Below are positions 12,786 through 24,992 of a DNA stretch of 64,000 nt, piece after piece. The notes under the pieces were generated by a model. That model worked only from the letters and a program-made list of their open reading frames with translations. It searched no databases and was not told the DNA's origin. The stretch covers positions 44,020,845 through 44,084,844 of the forward strand of contig OX328105.1 in assembly GCA_946811185.2 (NCBI GenBank), given 5' to 3'. Position 1 is the first letter of the stretch, and every line of letters starts with the position of its first letter. A program made the translations under genes and the position numbers. The stretch is from Hippopus hippopus. Taxonomy: Eukaryota; Mollusca; Bivalvia; Cardiida; Cardiidae.

Positions 12786-12905
12786 GCGTAAAAAAAAAAA
12801 TAGTTTGTTTCGGGTAACCCGACCCTACCTGGAGATTTTGCCCCGACCCTAATTTTTTTTTTGTCATCACCGCATTTCCGGTTCTGTAGTGCATTGTCGC
12901 TACTT
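12786..12905 (+). repeat. Dispersed repeat with CCCGACCCTACC motif
   Basis: A poly-A run, a CCCGACCCTACCT motif, a second CCGACCCTAA and a poly-T run form the same pattern as at 51255-51400 and 61336-61480. It is a dispersed repeat fragment with no coding content. Confidence 0.55.
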
Positions 12906-13439
12906 TCGGTTTGCTAGATTTCAGATTGAACAAGTTCTGTTAAACATCATTTGGCAAAAGTGCTAGCATGCTCCAGAACTACGAACAATTAAGGTGTTCA
13001 ATGCAGATATAACATTCGAAAAATTTTAATGGACATTTCTCTTGCAACTTATCTGACAGGACGGACTGTGGACTAAACTAGACGACGGCAACGATAGAAG
13101 TTTAGATCTGTATTAAGCGTCGATAGGTCTTCATATTAGACAGGTATTTTCATATTTTTTTTTTTCTATCTTTGTTACAATGAGGCAACAATAATTTCTT
13201 TCAGAAAATATAAATCTACCCAAACTTGCCTTGTTCTTGCTCTGCGCCCCCCCCCCCCTTCACTCAGCTTGATTTACCCTACCTGGTCTTAGAGAAAAAC
13301 CTGAAACTGCCTTGGCTAGGAGCCGCTATGCAAAAATTTTCCAAGGCTTTCTAATCTCTCCTACACTTCCGGCAAGTGATGCCACTTTAGTTTCCAGGTA
13401 AAATGTGTCTGATCTATATGAAATTGAGGAGCAGAAGCA
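12906..13439. other. No feature recognised
   Basis: Non-coding sequence with poly-T (about 13158-13167) and poly-C (about 13246-13257) runs. No exon, array or transposon end was recognised. Confidence 0.35.
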
Positions 13440-14302
13440 CTTCTCCCACATTTCTTGACGGATTTGGATAAAATTTTCACAGAATGTTTCTCATCATGTG
13501 ACCTAGCGCGTATTGTCAAGGTTTTGCAATTCATAGCTGCATCATGGAAAAAGGGGGCTTCATGTTGTATTTCATTTTTCACCAATATCTCTTTAATTAA
13601 TACTGGACGTATCTCAACAGATTTGGATGAAATTTTCACAGATCATGTGACCTAGCGCATATTGTCAGGGTTTTGGAATTTATTACTGTGTCATGGAAAA
13701 AGGGGGCTTCATGTCAGATTTAAACTGCGTCCATTCTTACAAAAGTCGGTTTCTTGTGAACGCAACTCCTCCCACATTCCTTGACGGATTTGGATAAAAT
13801 GTTCATAGAATGTTTCTCATCATGTGATCTAGTGCAGATTGTCAAGGTTTTGCGATTTATAGTTGCATCATGGAAAAAGGGGGCTTCATGTTATATTTCA
13901 TTTTTCACCAATATCTCTTTAATTACTTGACATATCTCAACGGATTTGGATGAAATTTTCACAGATCATGTGACCTAGCACATATTGTCAGGGTTTTGGA
14001 ATTTATTGCTGTGTCATGGGAAAAAAAATGTTTTTCATCAATGTATCTCCAACTAATGGACATAATTTCATGAAACTTCATATTTTTATTGCTTAATCAA
14101 AGCCAATGACCAATGAGTCCGTTGTGCGTCCGTCTGTCCATCCATCAGTCCATGCGTAAAACTTTTAGATCACAAGTAACACAATATATCCATTGAGCTA
14201 CCCAGGTAGGTGATAGAAATTCCAACACTTTAGTCTCTAAAGCTAGCTGCTTGAAATAGCAGCCATGTGGCGGCGTATATTGTGATGACGGCACTCTTGT
14301 TT
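13440..14302 (+). repeat. Tandem array, about 158-166 bp units, Helentron-like
   Basis: Four units are recognisable from repeated words such as GGATTTGGATRAAATTTTCA near 13460, 13617, 13783 and 13941. Odd and even units resemble each other most, suggesting a higher-order dimer of about 320 bp. A GTCCGTCTGTCC stretch follows near 14127, and the block ends GGCACTCTTGTTT at about 14302, similar to the CTTGTT ends of the other array elements. No complete 5' hairpin end was found, so the element is partial or composite. Confidence 0.6.
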
Positions 14303-14575
14303 CACATTATAACTCTGAAGGACAACAAAAGTGGATACTTGTAATTTCAAAGTTGTGTCTAGAATGTGTGTTCTAGATAAAAAACAATATGCATAACCTT
14401 TGTAAACCCAACTTTTCTACAGATAAAATGTTTACTTTAAATCAGTATAATATATATAGTCCTCTAAAGTGTTCTGGAGGGGGAGGGTATTAAACATAAA
14501 AACAAACGAAACATTCTAGTATTTATTCAGTTTATTTAGAAACTTGCAAATAAATGTTTTTCACTTTTTCAGCTG

Positions 14576-14810
14576 TTTTAGCTCTTTACCACACAATCCA
14601 GTTTTAACAATTCTTAAAAAAAACTTTTGAAAACATTGTGGGAAAATTGAGGGAAAAGGAGAAAATGCTATAAACCCATATTTTCTTTGTTTCCCATGTT
14701 TTCTACCCTTCCCAAAACAAATTTCAATGGGTGAGTTACATTTGTTTTCTTGTCAGCAAATACTTTCAATTTGGACAAGTCTAAAAAATTTCAATTCAGA
14801 AAAGAGTTAA
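14576..14810. mobile_element. TTAA hairpin MITE (M9), degraded
   Basis: The left end has decayed to TTTAGCTCTTTACCACACAA; TTAA is kept at the right (14807-14810). A hairpin of GAAAACATTGTGGGAAAA type lies at about 14630-14706, with the arms already diverged. The right part has the family's TTTCAATTTGGACAAGTC segment. Another badly decayed copy follows at about 14880-15005. Confidence 0.55.
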
Positions 14811-15094
14811 ACAAAAGTGGACAGCATTCAGTGGGGAAAAAAGATGCAAATATAGAAGTATAGTTTATATAGAATTTGACCATTTACCGCACAATCAGAA
14901 AGTTAGTGACAGACTAGAGGTCTTTTTGAACACATAATGAGAAAAGGGACTCAGAGCTGGTAGCCACCATTTTCTCTTTTGTTTTTCCCATTTTCGAAAG
15001 CAAATACCACCATTTCAAAATGTTTTTTTTGGGGGGGGGGGGTTAAAAAAAAAAAAATTCGTCCTTACCCTACCTAACATTTTTGGAGACGTTA

Positions 15095-15880
15095 CAGGGG
15101 TCAAATTTAACTTTTTTTTCAACTAGCAAAAATTTGCTAGTGACCATTTTTTCTACTAGCCAAAATCAATTTTGTACTAGCAATATTTTAACCCATTGCC
15201 ACTCAGTCTCTGAAATGAGAAACTTACGAAAACATTGTGGCAAAAGGAGAAATTGCTCATAATGAGCAATTTCTCCATTTCCCACAACGTTTTCTACATT
15301 ATTAGAGAATTAACTTTCCTTTGTACCAAATGCAGACGCTTTCAATTTGGGAGAGTCTAAATATTGTTGAGTGGGTCTCCTCTGTTTGCTCATACAATAT
15401 TATAGCTCAGACTCTACACATTCTGCATGGCAAAGAAATATCCTTTATTTGGACAAACTGTTTGATCATTAATTTATATTAAATATTCCGGCGATGTCAC
15501 GGAATCCGGCCTATTGCCAAAAAAACTGGATATTTTCCGCTCCATACTCTCAGCGAGGCAATACAGACGTATAAACAACGTCAGAATCGTCTACGCGCTT
15601 TAAATATCGGATACATGTATTTACAATATCGCAACAAGCGTCTCTACGAATACCGGTCACGTGGTCGGTGATACTCTCAAAGGTTAGTTCTACACCGCAT
15701 ACGGCAATTCAGTGTACACGAAAAACGATCGCATTTATGGATTAATTCAGATTTTTAAGCGGTAGGTTTGCCCATTTTCTGGCGCACTCGCAAATTATTT
15801 CGAGTGCTAGAATTTGGCACTCGCATTTTTTCATTTCAGCTCGCATTTTGCGAGTTTGCGACCGTTAAATTTGAACCTTG
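15095..15880 (+). mobile_element. 0.8-kb non-autonomous DNA element, copy 2
   Basis: It starts CAGGGGTCAAATTTAAC and ends GTTAAATTTGAACCTTG, giving inverted repeats of about 17 bp with two mismatches. CGTTA flanks it on both sides (15090-15094 and 15881-15885), a 5-6 bp target duplication. A nested hairpin lies at 15228-15294. The right portion contains repeated GCACTCGCA and TGCGAG words. It is non-coding. Confidence 0.85.
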
Positions 15881-15885
15881 CGTTA

Positions 15886-16540
15886 CCCTAAACAAACTAT
15901 TTTTTTTTTTAGGCCCTATCATATATGTTTAGCTTGCACTTGGCAATCGTTAGATTTGCTGCAGTATTGATCGAACGGTCAATTAAATTTTTCAGAAGCA
16001 ACTCTTTCGATCAGCCATTTTACTATCAAGTGTGACAAATTTGGTTTTAAAACCTAACTCTTTACACAGCCTGGGTTACAGTTCGATCATTTTTTCCCCC
16101 TTTTTTATATTCGGACATTTATTTTTTTTTTACAAAAATGACGCCTATTTTTTGACAAAGTAATGGCAAAATATAAATCAAAGTACTGAAAGTACAGTTG
16201 GAAGGCGAGATTAGAATAGGCGTAACATATTGCAATACATTTTCCTGTAGTTTAATCGCCTCTCCTGATACAGTAAAGTGTATAGGGTTGTTCAATGTTC
16301 ATGTGCAATGGAGACCAGTTGACTATCCTGAGTTTTTACAAACTTGGGGGAGAAGGCTTGTGAAAATATGTTGAAAAAAATTAAAACGAAAGGACTTTCC
16401 TGAACCTCTTTGCCATTTTATTTGAAGGACATTTTGTACGTGATAGCAGAGAGTTTCGATTTACCGTTACCGGTATATGTCTTTTCGTTATATAGAAACT
16501 TAGATCTACCCCTCTATTACCCCAATAATGAGTTTAAAAG
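15886..16540. other. No gene recognised
   Basis: AT-rich sequence with poly-T runs and a small chance ORF at 16410-16598. Part of 16330-16400 resembles decayed MITE sequence, but no ends could be placed. Confidence 0.35.
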
Positions 16541-18976
16541 GTCTTTAGGAAGAAGGCTTGTGAATGTTTTTGGTGTGAAAAGGGGAATTTGGTGTTAACT
16601 GACATTTTCTCCTTTTCCTAAATTGTCTTCCATCCTATTTCAGAGAGGTTCCATCGATGGAACCAGATCTAAGTTGCTGCCTGAAAATGCATTCAATTTT
16701 GGCAAGTCTGAATTTTCTAGCTCACCTGAGCACGAAGTGCTCTGGGTGAGCTATTGTGATCGGTCATCGTCCGTCCGTCCATCTGTCCGTCCGTCCGTTA
16801 ACAATTTCTTTAAAAATCTTCTCCTCCAAAACCAGATGGCCAATCTTGATAAAACTTGGCAGGAATGTTCCTTGGATGAAGCTCTACAAAAATTGTTAAA
16901 AGAATTTAATTCCATCAAAAACTCTGGTTGCCATGGCAACAAAATGGCTGAAAATGGAAAAAATCTTTAAAAATCTTCTTGTGACAAACCATAAGGCCGA
17001 GAGCATTCATATTTTGTATGAAGCATCATTGGGTGACCCTTTACCAAAATTGTTAAAATTATTCCCCTAGGGTCATATTTGGGCTTTGCCCGGGCGCACC
17101 CTATTTTACATAATAACAAAAAAGGAAATCTTTAAAAAATCTTCTTCTGACAAACCATAATGGCTAGAGCATTCATATTTGGTTTGTAGCATTATCTGAT
17201 GATCCTCTACCAAAATTGTGAAAATTATATTTCTGTGGTCATATTTGGGCTCTGCCAGGGCGCACCCTATTTTACATGGAAACAAAGAAGGAAATCTTTT
17301 AAAATCTTCTTGTGACAAACCATAAAGGCTAGAGCATTCATATTTTGCATGTAGCATCATCTAGTGACCCTTTATAAAAAGTGCTAAAATTATCCCCTTG
17401 GGGTCATATTTGGGCTCTGCCCGGGCGCACACTATCTTACATAGAATTAAAGAAGGAAATCTTTTAAAAATCGTCTTGTGACAAAACATAAGGGCTAAAG
17501 CATTCATATTTTGCATGTAGCATCATCTGGTGACTCTTTATAAAAATTGTTAAAATTATCTCTTTGGGGTCATATTTGGGCTCTGCTCGGGTGCACCCAA
17601 TTTTACATAGAAACAAAGAAGGAAATCTTTTAAAACTCTCGTTCTGATAAATCATAAGGGCTAGAGCATTCTTAATTTGTATGTAACATCATCTTGAGAC
17701 TTTCTACCAAAACTTTAAAAATTGACCCCTTGGGTGGAGTTTGGGCTCTGCCCGGGCGCACCCTGTTTAACATTGAAAAGGAAGAAAATTACATGTGACA
17801 AGTGAGAGACTAAAACTTTCATGTTTTGTTTGTAGCAAAGTTCTGGTGACCCTCTGCCAAAAGTTGTTAGAGTAATTCTTATTGGGGTCACATTATGGCT
17901 TTCCTCCCCTCCCCCGGGTATGCCTTATCAAAAAAGAATGGCTTCTGGCTTTGATATACTATTATTTGTATGTGGTATATAGCATCATTGTCTTGAGCCT
18001 ATACCAAAGCTGCCTGTTCACAATTTCCTTAAAAATCTTCTCGTCATAAATCATAAGTCAAACAGGCTGAAACAATTTTTACCTCTTCAAACAACCATTA
18101 TTATTATTACCTGAATGGCCAATCAAAAAACAAAGATTTACATTTAGCCCTATTTAATTGCCATTTTGCATAGGGTTTGGCCAAAGCTATCTCAGCCAAA
18201 ACTTTAAACCTCTGTCTTAATCATCATCTGATTTTTCAGCATTGAAATATCATAGATAAATGACTTACCAATCATGTTAAGCTTTGGTTACAGTTGGATA
18301 CCTTGTCTTATAATTTTTTTGTAAATGGCAAAACTATCACATTATATACAACAACTGCCTGTGTTGCAAATGATAAAAGATGCCTATACACTGTTTACCA
18401 ACTTACAACAATTAATAGTATTGCATTAGTTGTACTAATCCTTCAAGTTGGAAATTCACTTGGAAAAATAAAGCAAAGCCTATCATGAAGTCATGTTTTT
18501 TATTAGTTAGGCTGTTTTCAAAGAAAATCTGAGGTATTGCTATAGCCTTGGCATCCATGTTGTTGGCGTTCTTGGCGTAGGCACCCGCATGCGGTGCTCT
18601 TGTGTCTCGTATGCCCCCACATTGATGGATTCAGAGCATTATGTCAGTCCAATTATCCAGAACTTAAAATTATGTCTCCCCGCTGTTGTTTTTGGCAGCA
18701 CAGTCTGTCTGTCTGTCTGTCTGTTCATCTGCTTTTCCGATTCCAGATGAAATCTCTGAATATGTTAGGATGATTTTGATATAATTTCATACATTTGTTC
18801 AGTGTAACCTACCGGCAGTTGTGTAAAAAACCAATAATTTCATCGGCTCAAAACCAGGGTATGCCTTATTTGAAAAGAATAGCCTACCCTTGATAAACCA
18901 TATAAGTTACAAATATACTCAGGTGAGTGATATAGGACCATCATGGTCCTCTTGTTTTCTTTATGTAAAGAGTTAA
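16541..18976. mobile_element. TTAA MITE interrupted by an array element
   Basis: MITE-like sequence runs from about 16541 (degraded hairpin at 16557-16640, then ATTCAATTTTGGCAAGTCTG) and stops at about 16716. The expected right end, TAAAGAGTTAAG, resumes only after 18954, with TTAA at 18973-18976. The 2.2-kb element between them therefore inserted into this MITE, which fixes their relative ages. Confidence 0.55.
16717..18954 (+). mobile_element. Helentron-like array element H3, about 165-bp units
   Basis: The 5' end AGCTCACCTGAGCACGAAGT begins an imperfect hairpin and is followed by GTCCGTCC microsatellite. About five tandem units of roughly 165 bp follow (landmarks CAAACCATAA at about 16987, 17152, 17320, 17482 and 17647). 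The 3' end has ACTCAGGTGAGTGA, complementary to the 5' terminus, then hairpin GGACCATCATGGTCC and CTTGTT. A terminal 5' repeat, subterminal 3' repeat and 3' hairpin are the layout described for non-autonomous Helentrons (HINEs). No Rep/helicase is encoded. Fragments of other repeats, including (CTGT)n at about 18705-18722, lie in the 3' half. Confidence 0.7.
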
Positions 18977-19880
18977 GAAAATTTCTCCTTTTCAGAATAA
19001 AGTTTTTAAATGGCCTCTTTCTCAGGGTTGTTAAAACAGTACTTGATAGGGTATGGTAAAGGATTAAAGAATAGTTTTTGCTTGAAAATGCATTCATTTT
19101 GATAGGCCTAAAACTGTAACTTTGTTATGAGATGATTTATTTTTTGAAAGTCTTTATCATTTTATTCCAAAGACAATTTTATAGAGCAAAGAGTTTCTAG
19201 AAAGGTGCCTTTTAGAGTATAGAAATTGAGATTCAGCCTTTTAGATCACAATACTGACTTTTAACAATGTTGAAGAAGAGGCTTTCGAAAGCATTGTAGG
19301 AAAAATAGCAGAAAGTGGTAAATTGGTAATCAAAATTTTTTTATGACTTTCTGACAATGTTTTCCATCATAGTAACCCTTTACAAAACCCTTTAGAAAAT
19401 AACAAAAAATTAGGGCCGTCTACGTTAAAGCCGTTAGCAGATGACAATTTAAGAGCAGCTGAAAATGTGCCGTTTGGCTCGGAAAAAGCAGAAAACATAG
19501 TGGTAAAGGGAGAAAATACTGGTTACTATCATTTTCTCCTTTTCCAAAAGTATTTCGAAGAAGTTTTTTTTCCCTTGAGGTTGTCAAAATTTTGTCTTTC
19601 AGTTGAAAGGTTCTTTTTTTTAATTGTTTACCATTTTATTTGAAATATATATTTATCAAGATTGAAAAAAGTTTCAAAACAAACGCCTTTCAATGTTCAA
19701 AAACAGAGATGCAACTTTTAGATTACAATACATGTGCCGAGTTTTAATGACCTTAAAGAATGGGGCTTTTAAAAAAAGGAAGGATATTTTGAAACCTTGC
19801 AGGAACATGAGAAAACACTGGCAACGCACATTTTCTCCGTTCCGCACAATGTTTCCCATCCTATTAAGGATAACCAACAT
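18970..19880. repeat. Cluster of decayed TTAA hairpin MITEs
   Basis: At least four degraded relatives lie side by side. One is inverted and ends at about 19062 (reverse TTAATCCTTTACCATACC). Others have hairpin remnants at about 19273-19370, 19491-19560 and 19760-19860, with typical GAAAACAT, AGGAGAAAATACTGGT and TTTTCTCCTTTTCC arms. Mismatches have accumulated, so these are older than the copies at 45480 or 46123. Short ORFs here are by-products of the hairpins. Confidence 0.5.
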
Positions 19881-20550
19881 CATTTGACGGTTGACTTCAT
19901 AGGTCCTATGAGGGACGTCCGAGGATGTTCTTTGTAATCTATGACTCGGTCAATCCTTAGAGCGCTGGATTGATGAAATTAGCATTTTCCATTTCGGGAA
20001 AATGCTTAATTATTGCAACTCCACCCAGGGCTATTTTGGTCAGATTATTACAAGGTGGCTCACACTGTAGATCCGACATAGGATTACATATTCTGTGCAA
20101 ACTATAGATTCATCTTCCTTGTCTGCAAAAGTACAGACGTTCTAAGCGGTCTAAGGGTTCATTGACATTAACGCTTGTGTTTCATTAATGCCGCCTAACC
20201 GGAATGTATGTTCAACTTGTCGGCAAACATGAAAGCAAAATGATTGCCTACCCGTCAATTGAGGTACACCCTATTCCTTTGTTCGACAATAATATATCGT
20301 GTAGAGTTACACAGATATAGGCCCTTGGTCTGTGTTCTTAGAAAATATTAACACGTCCGATGCATTCTATGACAGTAGGATTCTCTGTTTCAAGATAATT
20401 TTATCATTGTGTCATTCAGTTTGAAAAAAAAGTGAAGTTGAAGGAAATTTTTACGAGGAAAATAAATGGATCATATTCCATAAAGACTTCAGTTCTAATA
20501 ATGATGGAGGTACCGTAAGTGATAACAATTCATTACAATAAGCATTTATT
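19881..20550. other. No gene recognised
   Basis: Unique-looking non-coding sequence with no exon, array or clear transposon end. Confidence 0.35.
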
Positions 20551-20556
20551 CTTTAC

Positions 20557-21282
20557 CAGGGGTCAAATTTAACTTTTTTTTCAACTAGCAAAAATTTGCT
20601 AGTGACCATTTTTTCTACTAGCCAAAATCAATTTTGTACTAGCAATATTTTAACCCGTTGCCACTCAGTCCCGTGTTTTAACGACTCTGAAATGAGAAAC
20701 TTATGAAAACATTGTGGCAAAAGGAGAAATTGCTCATAATGAGCAATTTCTCCATTTCCCACAATGTTTTCTACATTATTAGAGAATTAACTTTCCTTTG
20801 TACCAAATGCAGACGCTTTCAATTTGGAAAGAGTCTAAATATTGTTGAGTGGGTCTCCTCTGTTTGCTTATACAATATTATAGCTCAGACTCTACACATT
20901 CTGCATGGCAAAGAAATATCCTTTGTTTGGACAAACTGTTTGATCATTAATTTATATTAAATAAATATTCCGGCAATGTCATGGAATCCGGCCTATTGCC
21001 GAAAAAACTGGATATTTTCTGCTCCATACTCTCAGCGAGGCAATGCAGACGTATAAACAACGTCGGAATCATCTACGCGCTTTAAATATCAGATACATGT
21101 ATTTACAATATCGCAACAAGCGTCTCTACGAATACCGGTCACGTGGTCGGTGATACTCTCAAAGGATAGTTCTACACTGCATACGGCAATTCAGTTTACA
21201 CAAAAAACGATCGCATTTATGGATTAATTCAGAATTTGACACTCGCATTTTGCGAGTTTGCGACCGTTAAATTTGAAGCTTG
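20557..21282 (+). mobile_element. 0.8-kb non-autonomous DNA element, copy 3
   Basis: Left end CAGGGGTCAAATTTAAC; right end GTTAAATTTGAAGCTTG. CTTTAC flanks both sides (20551-20556 and 21283-21288). Relative to copy 2 it lacks about 70 bp near the right end, deleted between two short ATTCAGA/AGAATTT-like stretches at about 21230. The nested hairpin (20705-20771) is nearly perfect, with apex GCTCATAATGAGC. It is non-coding. Confidence 0.85.
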
Positions 21283-21288
21283 CTTTAC

Positions 21289-22809
21289 CTGACGACGAAA
21301 TTTCAGACTAAGTTGAAATTGAAAGTATTTGCAGACAAACTCAGGGTGGCCCAAATGAGGGACGAAATTAAATTTTGTTCTTGATAGGGTAGAAACATTG
21401 TGGTAAAAGGAAAAAAATGCCGGTTTCCAGCAATTTCCCCTCTTCCCTCGGTGTTTTCATAAGCTTGCTTTTTCAGCGTCGTTGCAAGTCGGCATTGAGT
21501 GGTAAAGGGTTAAATATTTATGAAGAATTGCTGAACGTTAAATACCGTGATGATCAAAAGAAGAAGTTAAAACCTTTTGCGTGATAAAACGGTTATGTAC
21601 AGATCATATTTATGTTTTTTTTGACAAAGTAAAGTCCGATCTTACTCGTATATAAGGAAAGAAACGATCAGACTGGAATCCAGGCTATCCCCTGCTATAC
21701 ATCAGTACATTATGCTGGCCGGAACTACTTTGAAATGACACATATTGTGATTTCATCTGATTTACCTTTTTCTTTTCACGAGTCTCCGAAATCAAAACTG
21801 GGCCACGCTGACGAGTAACAATAACCTAGTCATTAATCATAATGTCAAGCAGAACTTTGATAGAAGAAAAAGAAATTTCTTTGAAAGAGAAAATTTTGTA
21901 TAAACACTTGATAATTCAAAGCAATTTATTTCATTGAAGTTTTCCTTCTCATATAGACAGAATAATGTTCTCAACAGAGAAAAGAGGTCTGTCAGCGATA
22001 CATCATTCAAAAAAGCTATCCGATTGGCTAGTTCAGGGGTCGTAAATTTATATATACAATCCCTCTGGTTAGTTGTTAATGCGTTGTGGAGTGGAAGTAG
22101 GTACGAATGACATCATTTTAGTAAGTTACAATTGACTTACTACAACTTACAGTTTATTTGTTGCTGTAGCAACACCATCGTAACAATCAACTGATCCAAA
22201 GTATTTTGCATTTGTCAAAAAAGATGTTTTTAAGAATGCGATTTATTTCCTTCTAGAAATTTTGAAGTTTCTTCTTGTTGTTTTGATTAAATTTACAATG
22301 GTCTTGACAGTATTTTGTTCTTATGTACTCGAGAAGTATCGAACTATTTGAAAGGCGTTTGGATAATGCTGTTCAGAGGCATTTGCAGCAAACTGCCAAG
22401 CGCTGACATATGAAGGCTCTTGCCTTCCAAAAAGGAAAAGAAATGGTCGGACTGAACCCAGGCTACCTTTTACTAAACCATCCTGTGTTTTCACGACACT
22501 GAAGAATTGGACTCGTCCAATGTGTGAGAATAAAGAAAAGCCGGTAACAAATGATCTCCTGTTCCTGTTATGCTTTCTTAGACCGCAATCACCATAAGGG
22601 CAAAGATGTAATAAACTTGTCGTTTGTAGCTGCTTTTTATTTATGTCCATTTAACTCATTTAGGTATATGTACATGGTCAACTAATGCTCCTTTAAATGG
22701 GCAAATCATCATAAACAGTGATTGCTCTTTTCTTTCTTTGTTTCCAACAGAAAAACATACCTTCTCGGGAAGCACTATTGGAAAAGATTAAAATGCTGAT
22801 TACTCGCAT
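21289..22809. other. No confirmed gene; MITE remnant and a local repeat pair
   Basis: A MITE remnant lies at about 21380-21513 (hairpin remnant, then GGTAAAGGGTTAA). Short stretches around 21665-21720 and 22440-22500 resemble each other (gatcagactggaatcca and ggtcggactgaaccca), suggesting two fragments of one dispersed repeat. The 109-codon minus ORF at 22321-22650 overlaps the second fragment and has no recognisable domain. A MITE-like fragment at 22750-22800 precedes the next repeat. Confidence 0.35.
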
Positions 22810-22810
22810 T

Positions 22811-23010
22811 CAGGGCTTTTTTCCCTTCCATAACTGAGGCCGATATTTGGCTTTTTTTCCTTCTATAACTGAGGCCGATATTTGGTGACTACCCAGTTGC
22901 AAAAAGCATCCTTTTTTCCCAATTATGGCGAAAGAATTTCCCAATTTTGCTGAAAGAATTTCCCAATTTTGCTGAAAGAATTTCCCAATTTTGCTGGAAG
23001 AATTTCTCAC
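22811..23010 (+). repeat. Short tandem repeats behind a CAGGGCTTTTTT end
   Basis: Starting at CAGGGCTTTTTTCCCTTCC there are two copies of an approximately 35-bp unit containing ACTGAGGCCGATATTTGG. Then at about 22927-23005 come four copies of a 22-bp unit (AAGAATTTCCCAATTTTGCT). Similar TTCCCAATTT words near 3340-3400 and 28222-28303 sit next to reverse ends of the same type, so this is probably the left end of a dispersed transposon family. Confidence 0.6.
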
Positions 23011-23203
23011 AATATGATGCTGAAATTCCCAATAACTTAAAATACCAATTTCTCAAAAGCTGTTTTAAATGACCAGACACAAAACTTTCATTATTTAGGA
23101 GTGACTGAAACCGAAAGCAGGCTTTTTAGTCTAGCAAAGCTAGTCTATAGGCATCCAGATTGAGCCAGACTCAATGTAAACAAAAAACCCCAGTTGCCAA
23201 GTA

Positions 23204-24395
23204 CAGTAAAACCTCGATAATTCAAAGTCCCAAGGGGACAAGCAAAATATTCGAATTATCAGGGTTTTCGAATTATCCAAAATGTCAGTGAAAAAAGTAA
23301 AGTTATCATTTACTACCCCCCCCCCCCCCCCCCATAAATCCCAGTTTTCGTTCCCTTTTTTCATAATATTCAAAGAATATCATATTAAAAGTGTTATTTT
23401 CCCTAAATGCAGCGAATCTGACCATATGAGTTCTTGGAAATAAGTCACGTTAAAATTCCTTTCATCCTACGAGGTTTAGAAAGGATGGTACTCTAGTTTT
23501 TCTTTCAAATTCGTAAAATTTGCCCTGTTGTATTCGCCCCCATTAACTGTCACCCCACGGGAAAGAAAGCACAGTATTATTTTTTGACCTGAGAAAACAA
23601 GGTAGGATATAATATGGTACCAAAAATATCTAGGCCTACACATGAATGGATTTAAGTTCCTCGGATACCAATGTTTGAATGAAATATCTTCGAATATCAA
23701 GATTTTAAAAGTGTTGAAAACGATCGAAGAATGAAGGCGGGAAAACCTGATGCTAAAAATAGATAGACATGAAAAATGATTTAAAAAAATGAGACATCCT
23801 CTGATAACAAACACTTCAAAATATCTTTTTAGCGTCAAAATTGACTTTGAACATGTGATGTACGCACATACATAAAAAAAAATGAAGTCGGGGATAAAAT
23901 TTGTTGTCTAATTAGGAATGAAATACTCGAGTGACTTTATAGAATGAAATATCAAACAACATAATCGAAGGAAGGGGTGGAAGAAGCAAACATGTCAAAC
24001 TTAAGATAATTAACCTCTTATTATCAAATCAAGTTCAACTCCTTTTCAGTATCGTATTGTAGTATGAATCTCCGGTAGTAATTGTCATAGACGGTAAAAC
24101 TTTATACTACACCGCAGAATGGCCGACGCCGAAAATTCCTTTGCTGGGAAAGGTGTGAAAACAATTAATTGAGGGGTGAGAAAATAATGTGTTCGAATTA
24201 ACAATCAAATTAAAGAGGCAAATTGATGACAGGGACCAGCACATGTGTTCGAATTTTCAGATTATCGAGACTCGAAATTACGGATCTATTTTTGGTGCTA
24301 TATAGTGGAGTTTTTGCCGGGACTATGGAAATTCCTCGGAAAATACGGGGTCCACGAATGTTCGAGATTCGAAATAGCGAGATTTTATTGTACTG
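23204..24395 (+). mobile_element. pogo/Tigger-like non-autonomous element
   Basis: The left end CAGTAAAACCTCGATAATTC, followed by repeated ATTCGAATTATC words, is the typical terminal structure of pogo-family elements. The right end on the reverse strand reads CAGTACAATAAAATCTCG followed by TTCGAA words. The interior is non-coding, with a poly-C run (about 23318-23333). ORFs on both strands over the right arm mirror one another and are by-products of the inverted repeats. A TA duplication is visible on the left only. Confidence 0.65.
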
Positions 24396-24763
24396 CCTCA
24401 CAGAAAAATAACTCCTTACTGTTAGGAATCTTAATTCTGTCATATATGACAATTTTGACAAAAAGCACAGACCCTCTACCATCTCAATTTGAACATGTCT
24501 ACTTAAAAATAAATAGACTGTACAAGATGTCATTGATAAGGTGCATGATGTTTGCTTATATGTAAATTAAGTGACCTATGCAAATCAGGCTCATATCACT
24601 GATTCCTACACAGCAGTGCTTAAAATAGATCCACTAGGTAACTTGTAGCAAATCCCAGCTACACAAAAGCTCATTGGACAGTGAACCCTTCTCCTTCCTT
24701 CTGTCATTCATTATTTAGATCATTGTGAACGTGAAACTGATATGTTATTTTACGTCTTGTATA

Positions 24764-24992
24764 TTAACCCTTTAACACACAATCCCAAGTTTTCATGAAA
24801 GTGGGGAAGAAGCCCTTCGAAAACAATGCAGGAAAAGGAGAAAATACTGGTTACCAGCATTTTCTCCTTTTCTCATATTGTTTTCAGCCCCTTTAGAATA
24901 TGCTTTCATCAATTGAGCCACATTTAACTTTATGGTCTGGAACAGCTTTTAATGTGGAGGGGTGTAAAATCTTTCGTTTTGTAGAGAGTTAA
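24764..24992. mobile_element. TTAA hairpin MITE (M3)
   Basis: A 229-bp unit is bounded by TTAA (24764-24767 and 24989-24992), left end TTAACCCTTTAACACACAA. The hairpin at 24819-24885 has 33-bp arms and apex CTGGTTACCAG. Both arms share AACAAT where the consensus has AACATT, a matched change. Confidence 0.75.

Noticed and set aside
22321..22650. 109-codon minus ORF as a gene
   Set aside because: No domain, no splice signals that help, and part of it lies in a dispersed repeat fragment.
24210..24565. Overlapping ORFs of about 107 codons on both strands
   Set aside because: Both are by-products of the inverted arms of the pogo-like element.
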